Counted from the first letter of the stretch, positions 7,359-14,861 are shown. The stretch: DNA of 38,212 nucleotides from Paludibacter sp. (GCA_028710415.1 JAQTUE010000040.1:1-38212); one strand, 5' to 3'. Made by a program: numbers and translations. Notes: generated by a model not told the origin, from the letters alone.

Positions 7359-8141
7359 ATGCGAAATATGACTCTGTTATATCGATTTTTCTTGATTGGC
7401 ATCATTCTGTTGCCTGTTTCCGCTTTTACTCAATCGAAAATGAAGATTGACAACAAGAATGTTGTCTATGGTGAAACAGCATCCTATAAGGCCTCCTGGG
7501 GCTTTTTTACCATTGGGAGTGCCGTCACTAAAATTGACAGGACACTTTACAAGGTAGGCTCAAGTGTCTGCTTTAAGATTGATATTAACGGACAAACAAA
7601 CGGATTGGCCAGGTTGTTCTATGTTCGGGACAGTTGGACTTCTTATATTGATACTGCCAGCATTACAACTCATAAATCCTCCCGTAGTATTCGTGAAGGT
7701 ACTTATGCGATGGATGAAGTGATTCATTTCGACCATGTCAATAAAAAGGCAGAGGTGAAGGTGTATGATAAAAAATCACAAACCTATGTCCTGAAGAAAC
7801 TCTACGATACACCCGAGAACATCCGTGACGTAATTGCCGGGTTTATGGTCTTTCGCCTGGTCGATCTTTCCAATTACCAGAAAGGGGACACTTTTACGAT
7901 CAATGGTTTCTATGAAGACGAGGGGTATAAAATTAAAGTGATCTTTCTGGGTGAAGAAACCATTAAAACCGAGAGGGGGAAGATATTATGCTATAAGGTG
8001 AAACCACTGGTACCTAAAAATCATGTGTTCGATGGACAGGATGCAGTCAATGTATGGTTATCTGCCAACAAATCCAAATCCATTATCCGGATTCGTGCCA
8101 AAATGTTTGTGGGGAATGTTCAGATTGATTTGCAGAAATAA
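7359..8141 (+). CDS. DUF3108 domain protein, exported
   Basis: 260 residues. The signal peptide (RFFLIGIILLPVSAFTQS) is followed by a DUF3108 domain: GETASYKASWGFFTIGSA at the start, then SWTSYIDTASITTHKSSRSIREG, and GKILCYKVKPLVP with VWLSANKSKSIIRIRAKMFVG near the end. DUF3108 proteins are periplasmic or outer-membrane-associated beta-rich proteins without an assigned reaction. An alternative start is the methionine four residues later, which leaves the signal peptide intact. The gene ends 2 bases before a strong hairpin terminator shared with the convergent ABC-F gene. Confidence 0.85.
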   Translation: MRNMTLLYRFFLIGIILLPVSAFTQSKMKIDNKNVVYGETASYKASWGFFTIGSAVTKIDRTLYKVGSSVCFKIDINGQTNGLARLFYVRDSWTSYIDTASITTHKSSRSIREGTYAMDEVIHFDHVNKKAEVKVYDKKSQTYVLKKLYDTPENIRDVIAGFMVFRLVDLSNYQKGDTFTINGFYEDEGYKIKVIFLGEETIKTERGKILCYKVKPLVPKNHVFDGQDAVNVWLSANKSKSIIRIRAKMFVGNVQIDLQK

Positions 8142-8143
8142 TG

Positions 8144-8182
8144 AATCCTCATCGAATGACCTAAAGTCATAGGATGAGGATT
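8144..8182. terminator. Bidirectional hairpin terminator between DUF3108 and ABC-F genes
   Basis: Perfect 10-bp stem AATCCTCATC (8144-8153) / GATGAGGATT (8173-8182), with an inner ATGAC/GTCAT stem (8156-8160, 8166-8170) around CTAAA. It lies between convergent genes, 2 bases after the DUF3108 stop. Confidence 0.8.
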
Positions 8183-8219
8183 ACAATTTTATATCAGTAA
8201 GTAGGGAATTGTCTAAACT

Positions 8220-10115
8220 TTATACCTCGCTCAACTCCAGCCACCTCATAGTCTTTTCGTCAATCAAGTCATTCACTTCCGAATGCCGTTGTGATGCATT
8301 GACGATTTCTTCAGTGCTTAGTTTGCCTGAAGCCAGTTGATTTTCAATTTCAACTTTTTCTTTTTCCAGTTGCGGGATTTCTTTTTCCAGTTTCTCAAAT
8401 TCCTGCTTTTCCTTAAAACTCAGTTTCCTGCGTTCCGGCTCTTTGATCTTTGGTTCTTGAATCCTGGCTCCTGAATCCTGGCTCTTGGTTCTTGGCTCTT
8501 TGTTCTTCTTTTTCTCATCCCTTTCCTGTTCTTCCAGCAGATCATTCCACTCGCGGTAATCGGTGTAGTTTCCGGGGAAGTCTTTCAGCTCAGCATCACC
8601 CTTGAATACCATCAGGTGATCCACTACTTTATCCATAAAATACCGGTCATGGCTCACCACAATCACACACCCTTTGAATGCCTGAAGGTATTCTTCAAGG
8701 ATGTTCAGGGTGACAATGTCCAAGTCGTTGGTAGGCTCATCGAGTACCAGGAAGTTTGGGTTGCGCATCAATACCGTGCACAGGTGCAACCGCCTTTTCT
8801 CGCCACCACTCAGCTTATAAACGTAATTGTATTGCGTTTCAGGGGTAAACAGGAAGTGTAACAAGAATTGCGAAGCTGACATTTTCTTGCCGTTGCCTAA
8901 ATCAACTTCCTCGGCTATGTCCTGAACTACGTCGATGACCTTCATCTGTTCATCGAAAGCAAGCCCATCCTGGCTGTAATATCCGAACACAACTGTCTCG
9001 CCGATATCAAACGAACCACTGTCGGGTTTCACTTCTCCCAGCAACATTTTCAGGAAAGTGGATTTGCCTGTTCCATTTTTACCAACAATTCCCATCTTTT
9101 CATAACGGGCAAAGTTGTAATAGAAATTATCCAGTATTTTCAGGTCGCCATATGCTTTGGTAACATACTTGGCTTCAAAAATCTTTGACCCCAGGTAGCT
9201 GGCTTTTACTTCCAGTTGCACGGAATCATTGTTGCGGCGAAGTTTAGCACGTTCTTCAATCTCGTAGAAACTCTCCTGACGCGATTTGGCTTTATGTGCC
9301 CGTGCCTGAGGCTGACGGCGCATCCATTCCAGTTCCTTGCGGTACAGGTTAACCGTCCGCTCGCTTTCGGCATTAAAGTTTTCAATGCGTTCCTGCCTTT
9401 TCTCCAGGTAATAACTGTAATTCCCGTTGTATTGGAACATGGATTGATGGTCGATTTCCAGAATATTGGTACATACCCTGTCCAGGAAATACCGGTCGTG
9501 TGTTACCATCAGCAAGGCCATATTCGACCGTTTCAGGAAATCCTCCAGCCACTCCACCATTTCAAGGTCCAAATGATTGGTAGGTTCATCTAGTATCAAC
9601 AGGTCCGGTTCGCCAATCAATACATTTGCCAGAGCTACCCGTTTCAACTGTCCACCGGATAGTTCTCCAATCAGTTGGTCTAAGTTTGTTATCTTGAGTT
9701 TGCCTAAAATCTGGGTAATCCGTTGTTCGTAATCCCATGCTTTGTGCAGGTCCATGTTGGCCAGTATCTCATCCAGTCCACTGTGGTCGGTTGATAGCAT
9801 GCAATGTTCATATTGCGCAATGGTACGAACCACTTCACTGTCTGTTTTCAGACAGGCATCCAGTACCGTAAGTTCTTTTGGGAAATCAGGGTCCTGATCC
9901 AGGTAGGATATGCGTAAATCCCTCTTAAACGAGATGGTGCCGCCGTCATAATCTTCCTTGCCCGAAAGGATATTGAGTAAAGTTGTTTTTCCGGTTCCGT
10001 TTTTGGCTATTAACGCCATGCGTTGGTTGTCGGCAATGCCAAACGATATATTTTCGAAAAGCAGGTTGTCACCAAATGATTTGGTAAGATTCTCCACCTG
10101 AAGGTAACTGATCAT
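8220..10115 (-). CDS. ABC-F family ATPase (Uup/ribosome-associated type)
   Basis: 631 residues. Two ABC domains and no membrane part: Walker A AKNGTGKT (about 37-44), signature LSGGQLKRVALANVL and Walker B LLILDEPTNHLD in the first; GKNGTGKS, LSGGEKRRLHLC and FLVLDEPTNDLD in the second. The C-terminal EKQEFEKLEKEIPQLEKEKVEIE is a coiled coil as in Uup. ABC-F proteins act on the ribosome (translation quality control or antibiotic protection). The frame extends 34 codons further upstream, but a promoter (10161-10190) lies inside that extension, so the ATG at 10113-10115 (MISYLQVENL) is preferred. The linker before the coiled coil (EPRTKSQDSGARIQEPKIKE) is encoded by a minisatellite. Confidence 0.92.
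   Translation of the reverse strand: MISYLQVENLTKSFGDNLLFENISFGIADNQRMALIAKNGTGKTTLLNILSGKEDYDGGTISFKRDLRISYLDQDPDFPKELTVLDACLKTDSEVVRTIAQYEHCMLSTDHSGLDEILANMDLHKAWDYEQRITQILGKLKITNLDQLIGELSGGQLKRVALANVLIGEPDLLILDEPTNHLDLEMVEWLEDFLKRSNMALLMVTHDRYFLDRVCTNILEIDHQSMFQYNGNYSYYLEKRQERIENFNAESERTVNLYRKELEWMRRQPQARAHKAKSRQESFYEIEERAKLRRNNDSVQLEVKASYLGSKIFEAKYVTKAYGDLKILDNFYYNFARYEKMGIVGKNGTGKSTFLKMLLGEVKPDSGSFDIGETVVFGYYSQDGLAFDEQMKVIDVVQDIAEEVDLGNGKKMSASQFLLHFLFTPETQYNYVYKLSGGEKRRLHLCTVLMRNPNFLVLDEPTNDLDIVTLNILEEYLQAFKGCVIVVSHDRYFMDKVVDHLMVFKGDAELKDFPGNYTDYREWNDLLEEQERDEKKKNKEPRTKSQDSGARIQEPKIKEPERRKLSFKEKQEFEKLEKEIPQLEKEKVEIENQLASGKLSTEEIVNASQRHSEVNDLIDEKTMRWLELSEV
8452..8505 (-). repeat. Minisatellite inside the ABC-F linker
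   Basis: GAATCCTGGCTC occurs twice, interleaved with TTGGTTCTTG-type units. It stays in frame and encodes a low-complexity linker of E/P/K/R/S/Q residues between the second ATPase domain and the C-terminal coiled coil, a place that tolerates insertions. Confidence 0.7.
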
Positions 10116-10160
10116 ATGCGAATAGGTAGTTTGTAGTCGGTAGTTCGTAATTTGAAAGTG

Positions 10161-10190
10161 CAAAGATACGGATTTTAAAGGAGGTATCAA
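10161..10190 (-). promoter_or_regulatory. Promoter of the ABC-F gene: TTG-N19-TATCTTTG
   Basis: Minus-strand -7 element TATCTTTG (10161-10168) and -33 TTG (10188-10190) with 19 bases between, an exact fit to the Bacteroidetes primary sigma consensus. It gives a leader of about 40 bases to the ATG at 10115 and argues against the longer frame. Confidence 0.75.
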
Positions 10191-10288
10191 TTCGTATCCC
10201 AAATTGAAATAATTCAATGATTTATTGCTGTGTTAAATATATATTCTTAATTTTGGACGCTCATTCAACTTTGCAATAATAAAGACCT

Positions 10289-10431
10289 AACCACAATAGA
10301 CACACTAGTTCACAATAGAATTAACGTTTTAAGCAAAATAGATGAACTTAAATTCTTAAAATGCTGTCCGTAATTTACCTATTGTGCTTTTCTGTATTTA
10401 GTTATTGTGTCCTATTGTGACTATTGTGGTT
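10289..10431. repeat. Cluster of CACAATAG/CTATTGTG octamers with a flanking inverted repeat
   Basis: AACCACAATAG (10289-10299) is the exact inverse of CTATTGTGGTT (10421-10431). Between them are CACAATAG at 10311-10318 and CTATTGTG at 10379-10386 and 10412-10419, plus TATTGTG at 10403-10409. The whole intergenic region between the divergent ABC-F and 10500 genes is built around this octamer. It could be an operator array, a large stem, or a decayed repeat element. Confidence 0.65.
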
Positions 10432-10499
10432 TGAATTAATTGTATTGTTTTAATTCAGTAACGTAGAACAAATTAATTGTTGCTTTAATTCAAAATCCT

Positions 10500-11024
10500 A
10501 TGACTAAAAAAGATTTCTTTCGGATTATCATTAAGCTCTTCGGATTGTACTGGTTGATTAGTTCCCTTTTTTCCACGGGCCAGTTCTATTACTTATCCTT
10601 TATCCCCGGGTTCACTCTGCCTGCTGTATTGATGACTATTTTAATTTTCCTGGTATTCCTGATTTTGTTTTATATATTAATTTTCAAAACTGATCTGGTG
10701 ATTGAATGGCTTAACCTGGGAAAAGGATTCGATAATGACAGTATTGAATTCCAAAACTTTAACCTGGATAATATTTTGAAATTAGGGGTGGTAATAATCG
10801 GAGGAACCATGATATTGGATAATATCGCAGTTTTTTTAAACCAATCGTATTTAGCATTTAAAGTCCATACTTCAGCAGTCGCCGATCTGATAGGGTTAAA
10901 CGGCTATAGTACCTACCATTGGGCGGTAAGTGGCACCAAAATATTGTTGGGTTATTTGCTTTTGACAAATTATCCTTCCATAAGTGCATTTCTTTTAAAA
11001 ATTACTCAAAAGAAAGAAGCGTAA
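10500..11024 (+). CDS. Integral membrane protein of unknown function
   Basis: 174 residues with about four hydrophobic segments (roughly 10-30, 36-62, 92-113 and 140-158). I recognise no family. There is no catalytic signature; a hydrophilic loop (DLVIEWLNLGKGFDNDSIEF) separates the two halves. It is transcribed divergently from the ABC-F gene across the CACAATAG cluster and precedes the rubrerythrin gene, which has its own promoter. ATG start; the AAAGAAAGAAGC before the stop gives a basic tail. Confidence 0.7.
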   Translation: MTKKDFFRIIIKLFGLYWLISSLFSTGQFYYLSFIPGFTLPAVLMTILIFLVFLILFYILIFKTDLVIEWLNLGKGFDNDSIEFQNFNLDNILKLGVVIIGGTMILDNIAVFLNQSYLAFKVHTSAVADLIGLNGYSTYHWAVSGTKILLGYLLLTNYPSISAFLLKITQKKEA

Positions 11025-11051
11025 TTGTTCGTTTCCATTTCATAATTTTCC

Positions 11052-11059
11052 TATCTTTG
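11052..11059 (+). promoter_or_regulatory. -7 element of the rubrerythrin gene
   Basis: TATCTTTG, an exact TAnnTTTG match, 63 bases before the ATG. A TTG at 11025-11027 is 24 bases upstream, slightly too far for an ideal -33 element. Confidence 0.5.
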
Positions 11060-11122
11060 CACTATCAGTTAGCAGATTCTCAAAAAATAAAATATAAGTC
11101 AACTTACTAAAACTCCATTAAA

Positions 11123-11698
11123 ATGAAAAGTTTAAAAGGTACAGAAACAGAAAAGAATTTGCTTAAGTCATTTGCCGGTGAAAGCCAGGCTCGTATGCGT
11201 TATACGTATTTTGCCAAGGTAGCCAAAACAGAAGGCTATGAACAAATTGCGGCTATTTTCCTTGAAACAGCTGAACAGGAAAAAGCGCATGCTAAAAAAT
11301 TCTTTAACCATCTCGAAGGGGGCGACGTGGAAATTACAGCTACCTACCCTGCCGGTAAAATTGCAACTACTGCCGAAAACCTGTTAGCTGCTGCTTCCGG
11401 GGAAAATGAAGAATGGACAGACATATATCCACACTTTGCCGATGTTGCCGAAGCTGAAGGATTCCTGAATATTGCAGCTACTTTCCGTAAGATTGCTGGT
11501 GTAGAAGTACAGCACGAAAAACGTTATCGCCGCTTGTTGGAACGTGTCGTAGCCGGTACCGTTTTCATGCGTGAAGAAGAAATCACCTGGCAATGTCGCG
11601 AATGCGGTCATATCCACATTGGCAAGGAGGCCCCTAAAGCTTGTCCTACCTGCGCCCACCCACAGGCTTATTTTGAAGTAGAGAAACAAAACTATTAA
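11123..11698 (+). CDS. rbr: Rubrerythrin
   Basis: 191 residues, the normal length. The N-terminal ferritin-like four-helix domain carries the diiron ligands: E20 in AGESQARMRY, E53 and H56 in AEQEKAHAKKFF, and E128 with H131 in GVEVQHEKRY. The C-terminal rubredoxin-like domain has the iron site Cys158/Cys161 (CREC) and Cys174/Cys177 (CPTC). Rubrerythrin reduces hydrogen peroxide in the cytoplasm of anaerobes and microaerophiles, using electrons that pass through the rubredoxin iron. This suits an anaerobic or facultative Bacteroidales-type host. The gene is a single-gene unit with its own -7 element and a strong terminator. Confidence 0.95.
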   Translation: MKSLKGTETEKNLLKSFAGESQARMRYTYFAKVAKTEGYEQIAAIFLETAEQEKAHAKKFFNHLEGGDVEITATYPAGKIATTAENLLAAASGENEEWTDIYPHFADVAEAEGFLNIAATFRKIAGVEVQHEKRYRRLLERVVAGTVFMREEEITWQCRECGHIHIGKEAPKACPTCAHPQAYFEVEKQNY

Positions 11699-11727
11699 GC
11701 GATTCCCTGAATCCTGATTCAGAATTA

Positions 11728-11768
11728 AAATTACCGCTCTTCCTGCTGGAAGTAGCGGTAATTTTTTT
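11728..11768 (+). terminator. Rho-independent terminator after rubrerythrin
   Basis: Stem AAATTACCGCT (11728-11738) / AGCGGTAATTT (11754-11764), with an inner CTTCC/GGAAG stem, followed by a run of T. Confidence 0.9.
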
Positions 11769-12011
11769 AGGTCCCTATTCTTCTTATCTCAACTGTCAAC
11801 ACTTCTCAGGCTTATCCCGGGTCAGTTGCTAGATCCAGCAAAGGCAAGCTCTAATTGTTTCTATCTACTCAAACACAGCTTGCAATATTTCCTGATTCAT
11901 TTCAATAAAGTCTCGTTTTAATTTGTTGACTCTCCAATCGTTAAATTCCAGTCATTTCAGGGAGTTTTTTCGAAAACTTTTTGGTCTGATTTTGTTCTGA
12001 ACTTAGTTTAG

Positions 12012-12100
12012 GTTCCGAGGGGGTTGCCTGGGGGTTGGCTGGGGGTTGGCTGGGGGTTCCGAGGGCCCCGACCCTCCGAACCCCCAGGAAACCCCCTCGA
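12012..12100 (+). repeat. G-quadruplex motif inside a long GC-rich inverted repeat
   Basis: Four G5 tracts at 12019-12023, 12030-12034, 12041-12045 and 12052-12056 are separated by three 6-base loops (TTGCCT, TTGGCT, TTGGCT), an 11-base period and a textbook G4 pattern. Downstream, C5 tracts (in AACCCCCAGG and AAACCCCC, to about 12100) are complementary to the first arm (TTCCGAGGGGG), so the strand can also form a long hairpin with an inner GGTTCCGAGGG/CCCTCCGAACC stem. It stands out sharply from its AT-rich surroundings. The 11769-12010 stretch before it holds nothing I recognise. Confidence 0.85.
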
Positions 12101-12122
12101 AAGGCTCACTGAAGGCTCACTG
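12101..12122 (+). repeat. Short direct repeat AAGGCTCACTG x2
   Basis: Two back-to-back copies of an 11-base unit, the same period as the adjacent G-tract element, directly downstream of it. Confidence 0.7.
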
Positions 12123-12268
12123 AAGAAAGAACAAGTTCAGTTTACAACCAAACCAACTGTTTTCAGGGAAGTCATGGCGGCAGGGTGTTGGGCGATTTGT
12201 TTTTCAAGGTATTTGGACGATTTTCTTTAAACGGACGACTTCGTTTTTAAATTTCATTTTATACGGAC

Positions 12269-12299
12269 TTGTTTTGTGAACTATAATAGGTTATTTTTG
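12269..12299 (+). promoter_or_regulatory. Promoter upstream of mnmD: TTG-N20-TATTTTTG
   Basis: TTG at 12269-12271 and TATTTTTG at 12292-12299. The leader to the ATG at 12454 would be about 150 bases. Confidence 0.5.
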
Positions 12300-12453
12300 T
12301 AGTCAGAATGGACTGTAAAACTGATTTGAAATACCAAAAGGGGTTTTCAGATGTTCGTTAACATGGGATAATAATTTAAAAATGAACTGTTTATGTATTT
12401 GTCTATAAGGCGAATATCAATTAATTTACATTCCAGAATAATTGAAAGAAACA

Positions 12454-13113
12454 ATGCACACAGAGCTGAAAATGACAGAAGATGGATCGCATACCTTGTT
12501 TGTCCCGGAGATTGACGAGTGTTACCACTCCTCCCACGGGGCCATTCAGGAATCGAGGCATATATTTATTGAGGCAGGATTGAAGCAATGTCCGAAACAA
12601 GAAATGCGGGTATTGGAGATTGGATTCGGTACCGGGCTAAATGCTTTTTTGACCTTGCTGGAAGCGGAGGGTAGCGGAAAACAAATTCAGTATACAACAC
12701 TTGAAAAATATCCTGTAGAGATAGAAAAAGCCATTCAACTGAATTATTCTGATGAAATTGCGCCGGATAAAAAACAGATCTTTGAGCAACTGCACACGTC
12801 ACCATGGAATGAAGAAATACAACTAACTCCATTTTTCACGTTGAAAAAGATAGAGGTTGATTTTACAGACGCAGTTTTTGATGCTCAGTTTGATGTGGTT
12901 TATTTTGATGCATTTTCACCTGAGAAACAACCCGAAATGTGGAGTAAGGAACTGTTTGAAATGATTTTTAGTCATTGCAACCCGGGTGCCATCCTGACAA
13001 CCTACTGTGCCAAAGGAATGGTGCGGCGTGCCTTGCAGGATGCAGGCTTCAAGGTGGAGCGGTTGCCGGGACCTCCGGGGAAAAGGGAAATTTTACGGGG
13101 TTTGAGAGTTTGA
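12454..13113 (+). CDS. mnmD: tRNA (mnm5s2U34) methyltransferase MnmD
   Basis: 219 residues from the ATG at 12454; a TTG at 12442 would add four residues and is less likely. It matches the stand-alone methyltransferase equivalent of the MnmC N-terminal domain: DGSHTLF, YHSSHGAIQESRHIFIEAGL, the SAM-binding LEIGFGTGLNAF, the acidic YFDAFSPEKQPEMW, TYCAKGMVRRAL and the C-terminal PGPPGKREILRG. It methylates the aminomethyl group on the wobble uridine (nm5s2U to mnm5s2U) in tRNAs for Lys, Glu and Gln. The missing oxidoreductase domain is normal for this form. The stop codon lies inside the TTTGAAGAGTTTGAAAGG repeat (module T) that begins the composite repeat downstream. Confidence 0.93.
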   Translation: MHTELKMTEDGSHTLFVPEIDECYHSSHGAIQESRHIFIEAGLKQCPKQEMRVLEIGFGTGLNAFLTLLEAEGSGKQIQYTTLEKYPVEIEKAIQLNYSDEIAPDKKQIFEQLHTSPWNEEIQLTPFFTLKKIEVDFTDAVFDAQFDVVYFDAFSPEKQPEMWSKELFEMIFSHCNPGAILTTYCAKGMVRRALQDAGFKVERLPGPPGKREILRGLRV

Positions 13114-13136
13114 AGAGTTTGAAAGGTTTGAGGTTT
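13101..13136 (+). repeat. Module T, copy 1 (TTTGAAGAGTTTGAAAGG type)
   Basis: A run of 9-10-base TTTGA(A)AGG-like units that overlaps the mnmD stop codon. It recurs at 13477-13518 and, shorter, at 35087-35108. Confidence 0.7.
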
Positions 13137-13199
13137 CGTTCCGCGTTCCATGTTCCGTGTTCCGCGTTGTTGGGTGTAGATTTGTTCTGCAATTGGAAA
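13137..13199 (+). repeat. Module F, copy 1 (TTCCGCGTTCC... element)
   Basis: Contains GTTCCGCGTTCC, GTTCCGTGTTCCGCGTTG and then TTCTGCAATTGGAA. Related copies lie at 35187-35241 (same orientation) and 35741-35800 (inverted). Confidence 0.8.
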
Positions 13200-13202
13200 A
13201 AT

Positions 13203-13252
13203 ACTCAATCAACCAGTTAACTCAATCAACCAGTTAACTTACTCAACCAACA
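13203..13252. repeat. Module M, minisatellite copy M2
   Basis: ACTCAATCAACCAGTTA repeated, of the same AATCAAC type as M1 at 5021-5152. Confidence 0.75.
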
Positions 13253-13307
13253 TAGGAGAACAACCTGACATCGTCGCAGACCTGACATTGTTAAAAGTGA
13301 ACCAAAA

Positions 13308-13480
13308 AAACCTTATTTTTGTTTTTCACCCTCAGTAGAAAATCGTAACCCCACTAAACCCCCACCCTTATTACCTTATTCTATTACTTTGAGGTAGTAA
13401 TATAATGAGGGAATAAGGGCTGGTTGTGAAGAGGTAGGATTTCTACTAAGCGAACAAATACAAAAGAAAAATAAGGGTTT
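13308..13480. repeat. Module P, palindromic element P1 (173 bp)
   Basis: Outer imperfect inverted repeat: left arm from AAACCTTATTTTTG to AGTAGAAAATC, right arm from GATTTCTACT to AATAAGGGTTT. Nested inner inverted repeat: ACCCTTATTACC to CTATTACT (13364-13388) against AGTAATATAA to GGGAATAAGGG (to 13419). P2 at 34918-35090 has the same length and architecture and much of the same sequence. There is no open frame and no transposase, so it is MITE-like or a structured-RNA-like element. Confidence 0.85.
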
Positions 13481-13518
13481 GAAGAGTTTGAAAGGTTTGA
13501 GGTTTGAAAGGTTTGACG
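13477..13518 (+). repeat. Module T, copy 2
   Basis: GGGTTTGAAGAGTTTGAAAG followed by further TTTGA units. It begins inside the right end of P1 and ends at a GTTCCATGTT that looks like the start of a truncated module F. The remaining 13519-13693 holds nothing I recognise. Confidence 0.7.
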
Positions 13519-13693
13519 TTCCATGTTAGAAGTTGATATGGAAAAATCGATTCCAACTTGTTGGAGTAGAAACCGATTTAAATCCGCCAGATCTGCATGT
13601 ATTCCGTAAAACCGGAATGTACCATCCGCTTTCTATTCTTTTGAATTAATATGGAACTTAAAATTATTTCAGTTACTAAAGTAGTTTTTAATT

Positions 13694-14341
13694 ATGAATA
13701 CAATGAAAAAATACCTCGCATTTTATATTCCATACATGGTGTTTGTATTGACATTAGCAGTCCTGATACTGAGTAATGAAAAAGCTGACCTGCATGTGTG
13801 GATCACGTCATTTAATTGTCCGGCAGGCGATGTATTTTTCCATTATTATACTTATGTGGGTGACTGGGTGCCGTATATGGTAATTGCAGGATTGTTGTTT
13901 TACAGTTATAGGATGGCATTGTTTGTCCTGGTGTCGCAACTGGCCACTGGTTTAGTATCCATCATCATTAAGCAAACCTGGAATGAACCCCGGCCTGTGC
14001 TGTATTTCAAAGAACATTTTCCAACGATTCAACTGCACCAAATCATGGGTGAGCATTTGCATTCTACGCACAGTTTTCCTTCCGGGCATACCATTACTGC
14101 ATTTGCATTCTTTTTAGCCTTATCATTTTTTACTAAACGCCCTTTGTTGCATTTTATTTATTTTGTACTGGCTTTATTGGTTGGTTATTCACGGATTTAT
14201 TTATCCCAACATTTTGCACTCGACGTACTTGTTGGTTCAGTTATCGGTGTTTCGATTACAATGCTTTGCAAATATTACTATGATAAAAAGGAACTGAACT
14301 GGGCAGATGGCTCATTACGAGATGTTTTTTCAAGAAAATGA
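13694..14341 (+). CDS. PAP2-family membrane phosphatase
   Basis: 215 residues, about six membrane segments. The three PAP2/acid-phosphatase motifs are complete: K93-x6-R100-P101 (KQTWNEPRP), PSGH at 129-132, and S166-R167-x5-H173-x3-D177 (SRIYLSQHFALD). It should dephosphorylate a lipid phosphate (undecaprenyl pyrophosphate, phosphatidylglycerol phosphate or a lipid A phosphate) at the periplasmic face of the inner membrane; which one is not readable. The start may be the ATG at 13694 or three codons later. It precedes rpsO, which has its own promoter. Confidence 0.88.
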   Translation: MNTMKKYLAFYIPYMVFVLTLAVLILSNEKADLHVWITSFNCPAGDVFFHYYTYVGDWVPYMVIAGLLFYSYRMALFVLVSQLATGLVSIIIKQTWNEPRPVLYFKEHFPTIQLHQIMGEHLHSTHSFPSGHTITAFAFFLALSFFTKRPLLHFIYFVLALLVGYSRIYLSQHFALDVLVGSVIGVSITMLCKYYYDKKELNWADGSLRDVFSRK

Positions 14342-14350
14342 AACCAGGGC

Positions 14351-14381
14351 TTTGTTATTCAAAATTAAAAACTTATCTTTG
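14351..14381 (+). promoter_or_regulatory. rpsO promoter: TTTG-N19-TATCTTTG
   Basis: TTTG at 14351-14354 and TATCTTTG at 14374-14381, an exact Bacteroidetes consensus with ideal spacing. The leader is about 77 bases. Confidence 0.8.
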
Positions 14382-14464
14382 CAACCTCAAAATCAAATAT
14401 GTAGTTCTGCGATGTGTGCATTGCTAAGTTTGTATTTTAACCCATTTATTTTTAATAAATTATC

Positions 14465-14734
14465 ATGTATTTAACAGCTGAAATTAAGCAGGAAATCTTC
14501 GGTAAACACGGAAAGTCTAACACTGATACTGGCTCATCTGAAGGCCAGATAGCATTGTTTTCATACCGTATCAACCATTTGACTGGTCATTTAAAGTCAA
14601 ACAAAAAAGATTATAGTACAGAACGCGCTCTTGTTATTTTGGTAGGAAAACGTCGTCGTCTTCTCAATTATTTGAAAGATACCGATATTACTCGCTACCG
14701 TGCAATTATCAAAGAGTTGGGTATCAGAAAGTAA
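14465..14734 (+). CDS. rpsO: 30S ribosomal protein S15
   Basis: 89 residues, the exact family length. Recognised by the N-terminal helix (LTAEIKQEIFGKHGKSNTDT), GSSEGQIALFSYRINHLTGHLK, and the 16S rRNA-binding VGKRRRLLNYLKDTDITRYR. S15 is a primary binder of the 16S central domain and organises S6/S18 assembly and the B4 bridge. It is a monocistronic unit with its own promoter and terminator. The leader may carry the autoregulatory structure known for S15 in other bacteria, but none could be assigned by eye. Confidence 0.97.
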   Translation: MYLTAEIKQEIFGKHGKSNTDTGSSEGQIALFSYRINHLTGHLKSNKKDYSTERALVILVGKRRRLLNYLKDTDITRYRAIIKELGIRK

Positions 14735-14753
14735 TTCTGACTTTCAAACCTCT

Positions 14754-14796
14754 AAAAGGCGTTTCAAAAACTATTTTGAAATGCCTTTTCTTTTAT
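14754..14796 (+). terminator. rpsO terminator
   Basis: A 16-base stem, AAAAGGCGTTTCAAAA (14754-14769) with TTTTGAAATGCCTTTT (14774-14789), loop ACTA and a T-rich tail. One G-T pair. Confidence 0.9.
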
Positions 14797-14861
14797 CACT
14801 AATCCTATGAAGGGAGTTGAGGGTGGTATAAAAGCAAAGTCCTATTAAAATTTATTTAATT

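Noticed and set aside
12024..12230. 68-codon plus-strand frame over the G-rich element
   Set aside because: Composition (PGGWLGVGWG...) simply reflects the G-tract repeat; no start signal or family.
13308..13480. Insertion sequence with a transposase
   Set aside because: The P elements have inverted ends but no open frame; at most non-autonomous.
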